Assembly (NCBI RefSeq): GCF_005490785.1
Contig: NZ_CP027295.1
Location: 992,001 to 1,056,000, forward strand
Length of the DNA stretch: 64,000 nt
Source: Brachybacterium sp. SGAir0954
GTDB taxonomy: Bacteria > Actinomycetota > Actinomycetes > Actinomycetales > Dermabacteraceae
Reading direction: 5' to 3'
Position numbers and translations under genes: made by a program. The notes under the pieces are model-generated. The model saw only the letters and a program-made list of their open reading frames with translations, searched no databases and was not told the DNA's origin. This document shows, in pieces, positions 32,516 to 40,516 of the stretch. Each line of letters opens with the position of its first letter. Position 1 is the stretch's first letter.

Positions 32516-32711
32516 GAGGAACAGGGACGGGGATGCGGCGCCGCTCTCGCGGATCGCGCGGGCCCTGCCCGGGGGCAGGGTCGTGGGCCGACGGGGGCGT
32601 CGGCGGGCCGCGGGGACCGTCGGGCCGGGGTGTGGTCCGGACGGGGGAGCGGCGGGCGGCCGGGGTGTGGCCGTGGGGGAATGCTAGTGCCCCGGCGCGC
32701 CCGCCGCCCGG

Positions 32712-34289
32712 TCAGGACTCCGGCGGCGGGGGCGGGACGGGTGCGCCGACGGGCGGCGCGACCCGCGGGTGGGCGGTGGCGCCGGCGGTGGCGGAGCCCG
32801 TCGACCGGTCGCTCGGCGCGGCCTGAGCGCCGGAGGTCGCACCCTCGCCGGCCGCGCCGCGCGCCGGGGCGGGGTCCCAGCCGGCGTCCACCACACGACG
32901 CTGCACGAGCAGGGCGGCGCCGAGGATCGCGGCGCCGATGAGCACGAGCAGCACGACGCCGCTCACCACACCCGTGCGGGCGCCGTAGCCGATGAGGATG
33001 CCGAACCAGCCGAAGTCCGTGTCGCCGAAGGTCGTGTTCGCCGAGCCGAAGCTGCCGAGCACCTTGAGCAGCAGCGCGGGCAGGAAGGTCACGAGCAGGC
33101 CGTTGACCAGGCCACCCGCGACCGCGCCGCGCTGGCCGCCGGTCGCGTTGCCGTACACGCCGGCCGCGCCGCCCGTGAAGAAGTGGGGCACGAGGCCCGG
33201 CAGCACGAGCGCGAGGCCCAGGGCCGGGCCGAGCCACACGCCGAGCAGCAGCAGGCCCAGCAGGCCGCCCGCGAAGCTCGAGAGGAAGCCGATGAGCACG
33301 GCGTTCTGCGCGTACGGGAACACGATCGGGGCGTCGAGCGCGGGGATCGCCCCGGGGACGACCTTCGCGGCGATGCCCTGGAAGGCGGGGACGAGCTCGC
33401 CGAGGATCGTGCGCACGCCGAAGAGGATCACGGCGACCGCGATGCCGAACTGGAGGCCCTGGGTCACGGACTGCATGAGGTAGTTGCCGATGCCGGTCGC
33501 GCCGTTCTCGAAGGCGCCGAAGGCGGTCTCCTGGCCGGCGCGCACCACGTACAGCACGGCGACCACGACGTACATGAGCACCATCGACAGGGCCGTCGCG
33601 ACCATCGAGTCACGCAGGAAGCGCAGCCCCTCGGGGACGTGGATGTCCTCCGTGGAGCGGCTCCTCCCCTTCGGGTCCACGAGCCGGCCGACGGCGCCCG
33701 CGGCGATGTAGCCGGCGGTGCCGAAGTGGCCGATCGCGATCGAGTCGTCGCCGGAGACGCGGCGGGTCCAGGGCTGGGCGAGCGCGGGCAGGGACACCAT
33801 GAGCACGCCCAGCAGCACCGCGCCGAGCACGACCACCACGGGCGAGGGCATGCCCGCGGAGGCCATGACGATCGTGATGAGGGTGGCCATGAACAGCAGG
33901 TGGTGGCCGGTGAGGAAGACGTAGCGCAGGGGCGTGAAGCGGGCCAGCAGGATCGCGACCACGAAGCCCAGGATCATGAGCCAGGAGACCTGCGCCCCGA
34001 ACTCCTCCTGGGCGATGCCGGCGATCGCCTCGTTCGTGGGGACGACGCCCTGGGCGCCGAGCGCGCCCTGGATCATCGCCCCGAGCGGGGTGAGGGAGGC
34101 GCTGACGAGGGTCGCTCCGGCGCCGATGAGCAGGAAGCCGAGGACGGCCTTGATGGCACCGCCCGCGACCTGGCCGACGCTGCGGCGCAGGGCGATGAGG
34201 CCGATGGCGGTGATGATGCCGATGAGATACGCGGGGACGCTGAGGATCTCGTTGACGAGGAACTGGGCGATCGCGACGAGGACGGTCAC
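32712..34289 (-). CDS. PTS ascorbate-type transporter subunit IIC (UlaA/SgaT family)
   Basis: 525 residues, GTG start with GGAGGC upstream. About ten membrane segments and the UlaA-type opening ILSVPAYLIGIITAIGLIAL are present, with GFLLIGAGATLVSASLTPLG and FTGGAAGVYGNATGGQRGAV further on. It moves L-ascorbate or a related pentose/hexitol compound while the sugar is phosphorylated. The C-terminal 50 residues are a low-complexity Ala/Pro tail. It follows the fused IIA-IIB gene by 45 bp. No ula catabolic genes are present in the window. Confidence 0.85.
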   Translation of the reverse strand: MTVLVAIAQFLVNEILSVPAYLIGIITAIGLIALRRSVGQVAGGAIKAVLGFLLIGAGATLVSASLTPLGAMIQGALGAQGVVPTNEAIAGIAQEEFGAQVSWLMILGFVVAILLARFTPLRYVFLTGHHLLFMATLITIVMASAGMPSPVVVVLGAVLLGVLMVSLPALAQPWTRRVSGDDSIAIGHFGTAGYIAAGAVGRLVDPKGRSRSTEDIHVPEGLRFLRDSMVATALSMVLMYVVVAVLYVVRAGQETAFGAFENGATGIGNYLMQSVTQGLQFGIAVAVILFGVRTILGELVPAFQGIAAKVVPGAIPALDAPIVFPYAQNAVLIGFLSSFAGGLLGLLLLGVWLGPALGLALVLPGLVPHFFTGGAAGVYGNATGGQRGAVAGGLVNGLLVTFLPALLLKVLGSFGSANTTFGDTDFGWFGILIGYGARTGVVSGVVLLVLIGAAILGAALLVQRRVVDAGWDPAPARGAAGEGATSGAQAAPSDRSTGSATAGATAHPRVAPPVGAPVPPPPPES

Positions 34290-34334
34290 GAGGGAGCCTC
34301 CGATGCTGCGGTGGGGACGGGGGAGAGGGAGGGG

Positions 34335-35156
34335 TCAGACGGCGTAGAGGCGGCGCAGCGCGGCGTCGACCTCCGCGGTCGAGGTGAAGTTCTCGATGAC
34401 GTGGACGGGCACGCCGACCTCGCCGAGGGTCTGGGCGATCGCGCCGGAGGTGAGGATCGCGTCCGCCTCCTTGGCGCGGCCCTTCGCGGAGATCGTGTCC
34501 GTCGCCTCGACGGAGAGCAGCGAGCCCCAGCCCCAGGTGCCGAGCACGGTCTCCGCCGTGTTCTTGAGGAACAGGCTCGTGCCCAGACCGTTGCCGCACA
34601 CGGTGAGCAGCAGGTTCTTCGAGGGGACCGTCGGCTCGTCGGGGTCGACCGTGGCCGACTCGGTGGCGGTCGTGGCGGCCGCGGCCGACGGGGCCGAGGC
34701 GGTGGGGCGCTCCGCGCCGAGCACCGCGAGAACCTGCTCCGGGGTCGCGGCCTCGTCGAGCGCCGCGCGGCGCGCGGGATCCGCGAGGATCCCCGCGAGG
34801 GCCGCGAGCGCCTGCTGGTGGGCGGAGGGGTCCGCGGCGGCGAGGGCGACGACCAGCGTGACCGGATCGTTGCTCTCGTGTCCGAAGACGATCGGGGCCT
34901 GCGGGCGCAGCACCGACATCGCGGTGCGGTGCACGGAGGCGTCGGGCCGGGCATGGGCGAGCGCGAAGCCCGGGGCGATGACGATGTACGGGCCGTGCTC
35001 CTCGACGCTGCGGATCATCGCCGCGGTGTACGCGGGATCCACGGCGCCCGTGGACTCGAGCAGGGCGCCGGCGGCGGTGATCACATCGCGCCAGGTCGCG
35101 GCGGGGTTCTGGAGGCTGATCGCGGCGGGGTCGACGAGATCGCTCAGCTGGGACAC
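34335..35156 (-). CDS. PTS IIA-IIB fusion protein for ascorbate-type PTS
   Basis: 273 residues. The IIA domain (1-150) carries the phospho-histidine H68 in APGFALAHARPD. An Ala/Thr/Ser linker follows, then the IIB domain with the phospho-cysteine in LLTVCGNGLGTSLFLKN. Phosphate would pass HPr to His to Cys to the sugar brought in by the IIC protein encoded just downstream. GTG start with GAGGAG upstream. In enteric bacteria the two units are separate (UlaB, UlaC), so the fusion is notable but seen in other actinobacteria. Confidence 0.85.
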   Translation of the reverse strand: MSQLSDLVDPAAISLQNPAATWRDVITAAGALLESTGAVDPAYTAAMIRSVEEHGPYIVIAPGFALAHARPDASVHRTAMSVLRPQAPIVFGHESNDPVTLVVALAAADPSAHQQALAALAGILADPARRAALDEAATPEQVLAVLGAERPTASAPSAAAATTATESATVDPDEPTVPSKNLLLTVCGNGLGTSLFLKNTAETVLGTWGWGSLLSVEATDTISAKGRAKEADAILTSGAIAQTLGEVGVPVHVIENFTSTAEVDAALRRLYAV

Positions 35157-35404
35157 GGGACTCTCCTCGGGGACGGAGCGGGACGGGCGGCGGGTCGAGG
35201 GGACCGGCCCTGGGGGACGCCCGCGCCGAGTGTAGGACCGCGCCGCGGCCCGCGTCGTCGGCGGTGCCGGGGGAGGAGACCGACCCGACGGACGGCCCGC
35301 CCGCGCGGGCCCCGCGAGCGCATCCGCCCAGCTCCGCGGCCCCCGTCCAGGGAACCTCTCGGGAACGGCGCGTGACCTGGCCGGGAACCGATACGTTGGA
35401 GCGC

Positions 35405-36766
35405 ATGTCCTCCCATCGCGCGCCCCACGACGAGGCGACCCCCACCACGCCCTCGCACGCCTACCTCGACCAGCTCCACGAGGAGCAGGCCGCGGCCGTC
35501 GCCACCGAGCGCCACCCCGGCTCCGCCTTCGCCGGCGCGCCCGCGGCGCTGCTGACCCGCCTCGAGCAGGCAGTCGAGGCGGATTCCGGCGCGATGGTGG
35601 ACCTCATGCTCGACCTCGCCGCGCACCCCGAGGTCGCCTTCGAGGAGCACCGCTCCGCCGCCGCGATCGTCGCGATCCTCGCCGAGCACGGGATCGAGGC
35701 GCAGCTCGGCGTGCACGGCCTGGACACCGCGATCCGCGCGGAGATCCACGGCGAGGGCGAGGGGCCCACGCTCGCCGTGCTCTCCGAGTACGACGCCCTG
35801 CCCGGCGTGGGCCACGGCTGCGGCCACAACGTCATCGCCGTCATGGGGCTCGGGGCCTTCCTCGCGATCCATGCGCTCGCACAGGAGGATCCGTCGGCCG
35901 TCCCTGGCACCGTCGTCTACCTCGGCACGCCCGCCGAGGAGGGCCACACCGGCAAGGAGTACATGGCCCGCGAGGGCGCCTTCGACGGCCTCGACGCCGC
36001 GGTCATGGCGCACGGCTACCCCGCCTACGACCTCGCCGACCAGGTGTGGCTCGGCCGGCGAACCCTCAAGGTCACCTTCCACGGGCACACCGCCCACGCC
36101 TCCGCGCAGCCCTTCATGGGGCGCAACGCCCTGGACGGCGCGAGCCTCATGTACCAGGGTGTGGGGCTGCTGCGGCAGCAGACGCCGCCGTCGGACCGCC
36201 TCCACGCGATCATCACCGAGGGCGGGGACCGCGCGAGCGTCATCCCGGATGTCGCCGTGGTCGAGATGTACGTGCGCTCGCAGCGGCCCGAGACCCTCAA
36301 GGACCTCTCGCGCCGCGTCGAGGACGTCGCCCGCGGCGCCGCGCTCATGGCCGGCGTGGGCGTGAGCATCGACTGGGACGAGCACCCGCCCTCGCTGCCC
36401 GTGCGCACCAACCAGGCGCTCACCGGCCGCTGGGTCGAGTCGCAGCGCCGCCGCGGCCGCGACCCGCTGCCGCTCGGCGTGGTGTCCCCCTCGCTCGCCG
36501 CCTCCACGGACTTCGGCAACGTCAGCTACCGCCTGCCCGGCATGCACCCGCTGATCCAGACCTCCGACGCCGAGGCCGCCCTGCACACGCGCGAGTTCGC
36601 CGCCCAGTCCACGGGGTCGATCGCGCGCGCCGCCGCGGCCGACGGCGCCTACGGCCTCGCCGCGACGCTGCTCGACGTGCTCCACGACCCGGCGCTCGCG
36701 GCGGAGGTCGCCGGCGAGTTCGCGGCGGCCGGCGGCGCGATCGACGTGCCCTCCTACTTCGACTGA
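35405..36766 (+). CDS. M20-family amidohydrolase (aminoacylase / AbgA-AbgB-like)
   Basis: 453 residues. Metal-binding and catalytic segments are LSEYDALPGVGHGCGHNV, LGTPAEEGHTGKEYM and AVMAHGYPAYD, followed by the dimerisation domain (KVTFHGHTAHASAQPFMGRN). Relatives hydrolyse N-acyl amino acids, or p-aminobenzoyl-glutamate when they form AbgAB. The AbgT-type transporter gene begins 72 bp downstream, so cleavage of an imported acyl-amino acid or p-aminobenzoyl-glutamate is likely. TACGTT (35392-35397) stands 7 nt before the ATG, suggesting leaderless transcription. Confidence 0.8.
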   Translation: MSSHRAPHDEATPTTPSHAYLDQLHEEQAAAVATERHPGSAFAGAPAALLTRLEQAVEADSGAMVDLMLDLAAHPEVAFEEHRSAAAIVAILAEHGIEAQLGVHGLDTAIRAEIHGEGEGPTLAVLSEYDALPGVGHGCGHNVIAVMGLGAFLAIHALAQEDPSAVPGTVVYLGTPAEEGHTGKEYMAREGAFDGLDAAVMAHGYPAYDLADQVWLGRRTLKVTFHGHTAHASAQPFMGRNALDGASLMYQGVGLLRQQTPPSDRLHAIITEGGDRASVIPDVAVVEMYVRSQRPETLKDLSRRVEDVARGAALMAGVGVSIDWDEHPPSLPVRTNQALTGRWVESQRRRGRDPLPLGVVSPSLAASTDFGNVSYRLPGMHPLIQTSDAEAALHTREFAAQSTGSIARAAAADGAYGLAATLLDVLHDPALAAEVAGEFAAAGGAIDVPSYFD

Positions 36767-36838
36767 CCCCGTCCCTCTCCTCTCCCCGTCCCTCTCCTCT
36801 CCTCTCCCCGTCCCCGACGCCCGTCTGGAGCCCCCCTC

Positions 36839-38428
36839 ATGAGCACCGCCACGACGCCCACCGGCCGCCCGCCCCTCACCGACCGCTTCCTCGGCGGGGT
36901 GGAGCGGCTCGGGAACAAGCTCCCCGAGCCGTTCATGCTGTTCCTCATCCTGTTCGCGATCACCGGGATCGTCTCGACCGCGATGGCCGCGGCCGGGGTG
37001 ACCGTCTCCGTGCCCGGCGCGGAGGAGGCCACGGTCATCAAGGGGCTGTTCACCGCGGAGGGACTCACCTGGCTCACGAGCAACCTCGGGGAGAACTACA
37101 TCGGCTTCCCGCCGCTGAAGACGGTCATGCCGATCCTGCTCGCGATCGGCGTGGCCCAGCACTCCGGCATGCTCGCCGCGATCATCCGCAAGACCTTCGG
37201 CTCCTCGCCGCGCTGGATGCTGCCGTACGTCGTGGGCTTCGTCGGCGTCATCTCCTCGATCATGGCGGACTCCGCCTTCGTGGTCGTCCCGCCGCTCGCG
37301 GCGCTCGTGTTCAAGGCCGCGGGACGTCACCCGGTCGCGGGCCTGCTCGGCGGCTTCGCCGCGGCGGGCGCCGGCTACTCCACGAACATCTTCCCCACCA
37401 GCCTCGACGCGCTCTTCGCGGGCATCACCACCTCCGTGATGGAGGCGCTGCCGGGCCTCGGCGCGACCCCGGTGAACCCGGTCTCGAACTGGTGGTTCAA
37501 CATCGCCTCCTCGCTCGTGCTGGGCCTCGTCGCGGGCTTCGTCATCGACCGGGTGCTCGAGCCGCGGCTCGTGCGCACCGACGTCCCGCGCGACGAGACC
37601 GTGGAGGACGGCGAGTCCGGGAGCGGCGGGACCGACGCCGAGCAGATGCGCGCCGCCCTCAGCCCGCAGGAGAACAAGGGCCTGCTCGTCGCCGTCCTCG
37701 CCGCCGTGGTGCTCACGGCCGTGGTGCTCGTGGCGACGCTGGTCCCCGCCTCCCCGTGGCGCAACGAGGAGGGCGGATTCCTGCCCTCCTCGCCGCTGCT
37801 GGACTCGATCGTGTTCCTCGTCTTCGCGTACTTCGTGGTGGTGGGGCTCGCCTACGGGATCGTCGTCGGCACGATCCGCTCGAGCGCCGACGGCGTGCGG
37901 ATGATGACCGACGCCCTGAAGGAGATGCTCCCCTTCATCGTGCTCGCGTTCGTGCTGGGGCAGTTCATCGCCCTGTTCAACTGGTCCGGCATCGGCTCCT
38001 GGATCGCCGTGACGGGCGCCGCTGGCCTCGAGGGGATCGGCCTGACGGGCTTCCCCGCGATCATCGGGTTCATCCTGCTGGCGAGCTGCCTGAACCTCTT
38101 CATCATCTCCGGCTCGGGCATGTGGACGATCATGGCCGCGGTGTTCGTGCCGATGTTCGCGCTGCTCGGCTACGAGCCGGCGTTCACGCAGGCCGCGTTC
38201 CGCGTGGGCGACTCCGCCACCCAGGTCATCACCCCGATGAACCCGTACATGGTCGTGCTGCTGGGCATGCTGCGGAAGTACGAGCCCGCCGCGGGCCTCG
38301 GCACGATGTTCGCGCGCATGCTGCCCTTCGTGGTCCCGTTCTGGGTGGTGTGGACGGCGATCCTCGCGATCTTCTTCTTCACCGGCCTCCCGCTGGGCCC
38401 CGGCACCGGGATCATGCTCGGGGAGTGA
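36839..38428 (+). CDS. AbgT-family transporter
   Basis: 529 residues with about eleven membrane segments. Diagnostic stretches are LGNKLPEPFMLFLILFAITG, SSIMADSAFVVVPPLAALVF, GYSTNIFPTSLDALFAGI and SATQVITPMNPYMVVLLGML. AbgT proteins import p-aminobenzoyl-glutamate or export sulfonamides in different bacteria. Pairing with the M20 amidohydrolase favours uptake of folate breakdown products. The gap before it is a pyrimidine-rich repeat tract (CCCGTCCCTCTCCT twice). Confidence 0.85.
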   Translation: MSTATTPTGRPPLTDRFLGGVERLGNKLPEPFMLFLILFAITGIVSTAMAAAGVTVSVPGAEEATVIKGLFTAEGLTWLTSNLGENYIGFPPLKTVMPILLAIGVAQHSGMLAAIIRKTFGSSPRWMLPYVVGFVGVISSIMADSAFVVVPPLAALVFKAAGRHPVAGLLGGFAAAGAGYSTNIFPTSLDALFAGITTSVMEALPGLGATPVNPVSNWWFNIASSLVLGLVAGFVIDRVLEPRLVRTDVPRDETVEDGESGSGGTDAEQMRAALSPQENKGLLVAVLAAVVLTAVVLVATLVPASPWRNEEGGFLPSSPLLDSIVFLVFAYFVVVGLAYGIVVGTIRSSADGVRMMTDALKEMLPFIVLAFVLGQFIALFNWSGIGSWIAVTGAAGLEGIGLTGFPAIIGFILLASCLNLFIISGSGMWTIMAAVFVPMFALLGYEPAFTQAAFRVGDSATQVITPMNPYMVVLLGMLRKYEPAAGLGTMFARMLPFVVPFWVVWTAILAIFFFTGLPLGPGTGIMLGE

Positions 38429-38476
38429 GGCGGGAGAGCTGGAGGGGCCGACGGGCGGTGCCGAGGTCGCCCGCGG

Positions 38477-39001
38477 TCAGCGCAGGGTGAGGCGGAGGAG
38501 CCGGTGGGGCCGGCCGTAGGACACGACGGTGCCGATGCCCCCGCCGTCGGCAGCGCCCTCGGTGAAGCCGAGCTTCTGAAGCACGTGCGCGGAGGCGGGG
38601 TTCGCCGCATCCACGAGGGCCACCACCTCGCGATGGCCCAGCTCCCTTGCCGCCTCGAGGCAGGCCCGGGCGGCCTCGGTCGCGAGCCCCTGGCCCCAGC
38701 GGTCCCGACGCAGCGTGTAGCCCAGCTCGAGCCCGTGCTCGGTGAGCTCGAAACCTGCATCCCCGATCAGTGCGCCATCGGCCCTGTCGACCACCGCCCA
38801 GAATCCGAGGCCGTGCTCGCGCTGATGAGCGATGTAGGCGGCCACCATCGCGGCCGCCTCGTCGGCGTCGACCGCTCCGCCCTCACCCACATGCCGCATG
38901 ACCTCGGCGTCCCCGTAGACGGCAGCCGCGGCGGGCACGTCCTGCACCGTGAAGGGGCGCAGCTCGAGGCGCGCGGTGCGGAGGGGGAAGCTCAGGCTCA
39001 T
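38477..39001 (-). CDS. GNAT-family N-acetyltransferase (RimJ/RimL-like)
   Basis: 174 residues opening with FPLRTARLELRPFTVQDVPA, the usual start of RimJ/RimL-type acetyltransferases. The acetyl-CoA loop is RDRWGQGLATEAARACLEAA, and ANPASAHVLQKLGFTE is the last conserved motif. Acceptor unknown. ATG 39001 has no Shine-Dalgarno, but GATACT lies 6 nt upstream, so it may be leaderless. Confidence 0.85.
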   Translation of the reverse strand: MSLSFPLRTARLELRPFTVQDVPAAAAVYGDAEVMRHVGEGGAVDADEAAAMVAAYIAHQREHGLGFWAVVDRADGALIGDAGFELTEHGLELGYTLRRDRWGQGLATEAARACLEAARELGHREVVALVDAANPASAHVLQKLGFTEGAADGGGIGTVVSYGRPHRLLRLTLR

Positions 39002-39076
39002 GGGGTCAGTATCGCCGGTGGAGGTCCCTGCGGACGAGCAGGTTCTTCTCGGGTTCCCGAACGCCCTGATCAGGTC

Positions 39077-39113
39077 GTGCCGGGACGGGACCACCGTGGT
39101 CCCGTCCCGGCAC
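39077..39113 (-). terminator. Strong hairpin terminator after the C39-type protease gene
   Basis: 16 bp perfect stem (GTGCCGGGACGGGACC / GGTCCCGTCCCGGCAC) with loop ACCGT, 9 nt past the leftward stop. Confidence 0.75.
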
Positions 39114-39121
39114 CCCGGGGA

Positions 39122-40108
39122 TCAGCCGACGATCAGGCCCCGGTCCTTCTGCAGCGCCTTCAGCAGCGCGGCGCGGCTGTATCCCTTGATCCCGATGCTC
39201 TTGGCGCGGCCAGGATCGGAGACCAGGATCCTCCCGGAGGAGTCCTTCCCCTTCGCCACGACGTAGTGCCCGTAGTTCGCCCCGGAGATGCCGAGCAGCT
39301 TCCCGTGGTTGACGTGCAGGATGGTCGTCTTCCCGGCGGCTGCGGCGTCGACCGCGGCGGCGAAGGTGACCTGCGAGGCGGACCCCTTGTTGGCCTTGAT
39401 ACCGCGGGCCAGGTCGGTGAGGTCGGAGCCGACGTAGCTGACGCTCTTCTTCATCGGCTGCCCGGCGGGGGAGAGACCGCAGGAGACGCGCATGTTCTGC
39501 ACGACCTTCGCGTTGCCGGTGACCGATGCCCGGTATCCGCTCGGGGTCTTTCCGACGGCGACCAGCGCGATGACCGCGGCCGTCGGGCCGCAGTTCTCGG
39601 CGCTGAAATGTCCCGTGTCCATCTGGTCGATCACCACGAGCTTCCCCGACGAGGAGGAGGTCCCGACCACGCGGCGCACGCCGAGCTTCGACATGGTCAG
39701 CGCTCCGGATCGACCGTCGGCGACGAGACCCTTGGAGGACTGGTACTTCTTCACGGCGGCGACCGTGACGCTGCCGTAGTCGCCGTCGACGACGAGGCCC
39801 AGCGCCTTCTGCACGGCCTTGACGACCTTCACGAGCTCGGCCTGGGTGATCGATCCGGCGTTCCCGTCGACCACGAGGGCGCGGTCGGCCTGGAAGGACT
39901 TGACCGCGGCGATGGACATCGCACCGAGTCGACCGTCGATCGCACCGCTGTAGTAGTAGAGGCCCCACAGCGACTTCTGGACGCCGGAGGTGGACAGCGC
40001 GTGGGCCGACGTGGGGACGATCAGCCCGCCGGCGGTGAGCAGGCCGGCGGCGCCGACGCCGCGGAGCAGGGCGCGGCGGTCGAGCGCAGGGAGGGGGGAC
40101 TTCGTCAT
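39122..40108 (-). CDS. Secreted peptidoglycan-binding protein with C39-like peptidase domain
   Basis: 328 residues. A Tat signal (ALDRRALLRGVGAAGLL, cleavage after SAHA) is followed by two peptidoglycan-binding repeats (LYYYSGAIDGRLGAMSIAAV; LGLVVDGDYGSVTVAAVKKY) and a cysteine-peptidase-like domain with Cys in FSAENCGPTAAVIALVAVG and His/Asp in NYGHYVVAKGKDSSG and RILVSDPG. It probably acts in or on the cell wall, perhaps trimming peptide bonds or processing a peptide. Lysine and serine use is visibly higher, and GC lower, than in its neighbours, which may indicate transfer or secretion-driven composition. ATG 40108 gives the complete signal peptide. Confidence 0.75.
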   Translation of the reverse strand: MTKSPLPALDRRALLRGVGAAGLLTAGGLIVPTSAHALSTSGVQKSLWGLYYYSGAIDGRLGAMSIAAVKSFQADRALVVDGNAGSITQAELVKVVKAVQKALGLVVDGDYGSVTVAAVKKYQSSKGLVADGRSGALTMSKLGVRRVVGTSSSSGKLVVIDQMDTGHFSAENCGPTAAVIALVAVGKTPSGYRASVTGNAKVVQNMRVSCGLSPAGQPMKKSVSYVGSDLTDLARGIKANKGSASQVTFAAAVDAAAAGKTTILHVNHGKLLGISGANYGHYVVAKGKDSSGRILVSDPGRAKSIGIKGYSRAALLKALQKDRGLIVG

Positions 40109-40516
40109 GGCGGGGTCTCCGTCGATGTCGTGATCGGGCCGTCGACCGGTTAGGGCGAACCGTGATCGGACCTCGATGCGTGAACTCCTGAAGCCTCGGT
40201 CGACGATCGCTCCCACCGACAGCACATCGGGGACTGTTCGTCGAAACGCTACTGCCCCGTCATCAGGAGAACGGGACGGCCGCGCCCTCGAAGCGGCGCC
40301 GCGGCGGACGCCCGATCTCCACCGAAAGTCGGGTGCGCCCCGCGCCCTGCCCGGTGCAGGATGGGACGCCTTGTCGCGCGCCCCGCGCGGCGCCCACGGC
40401 TTCGAGGACAGGACCTGTCCTCAGCCCCTCCTACGCTCGGGACGGCGGGACGGCCCACCGCTCTCTCCCACGCCCCCGAACACCCCTCACTCGGACCCTC
40501 CACCCCAAGGATCCTC
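40109..40516. other. Intergenic region between divergent protease and ABC exporter genes
   Basis: 408 bp with no convincing gene. The left part, up to about 40265, is less GC-rich than its surroundings and should hold the leftward promoter of the protease gene. The right part holds the palindrome and -10 box of the ABC exporter operon. Frames open here in both directions show no recognisable protein. Confidence 0.6.
40404..40437 (+). promoter_or_regulatory. Promoter and palindromic operator of the ABC exporter operon
   Basis: GAGGACAGGACCTGTCCTC (40404-40422) has exact 8 bp arms around GAC. TACGCT (40432-40437) is the -10 box, so the palindrome overlaps the -35 position, as expected for a TetR- or MarR-type repressor of a drug exporter. 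No such regulator gene is adjacent. Confidence 0.5.

Noticed and set aside
32563-32580. CCCTGCC / GGCAGGG hairpin after the PTS IIC gene as a terminator
   Set aside because: Only 7 bp of stem and 130 nt past the stop; too weak for a separate call.
36767-36838. Repeats of CCCGTCCCTCTCCT that look like a small tandem array
   Set aside because: Only two to three irregular pyrimidine-rich copies; no CRISPR structure and no hairpin, so it is a simple-sequence spacer before the AbgT gene.
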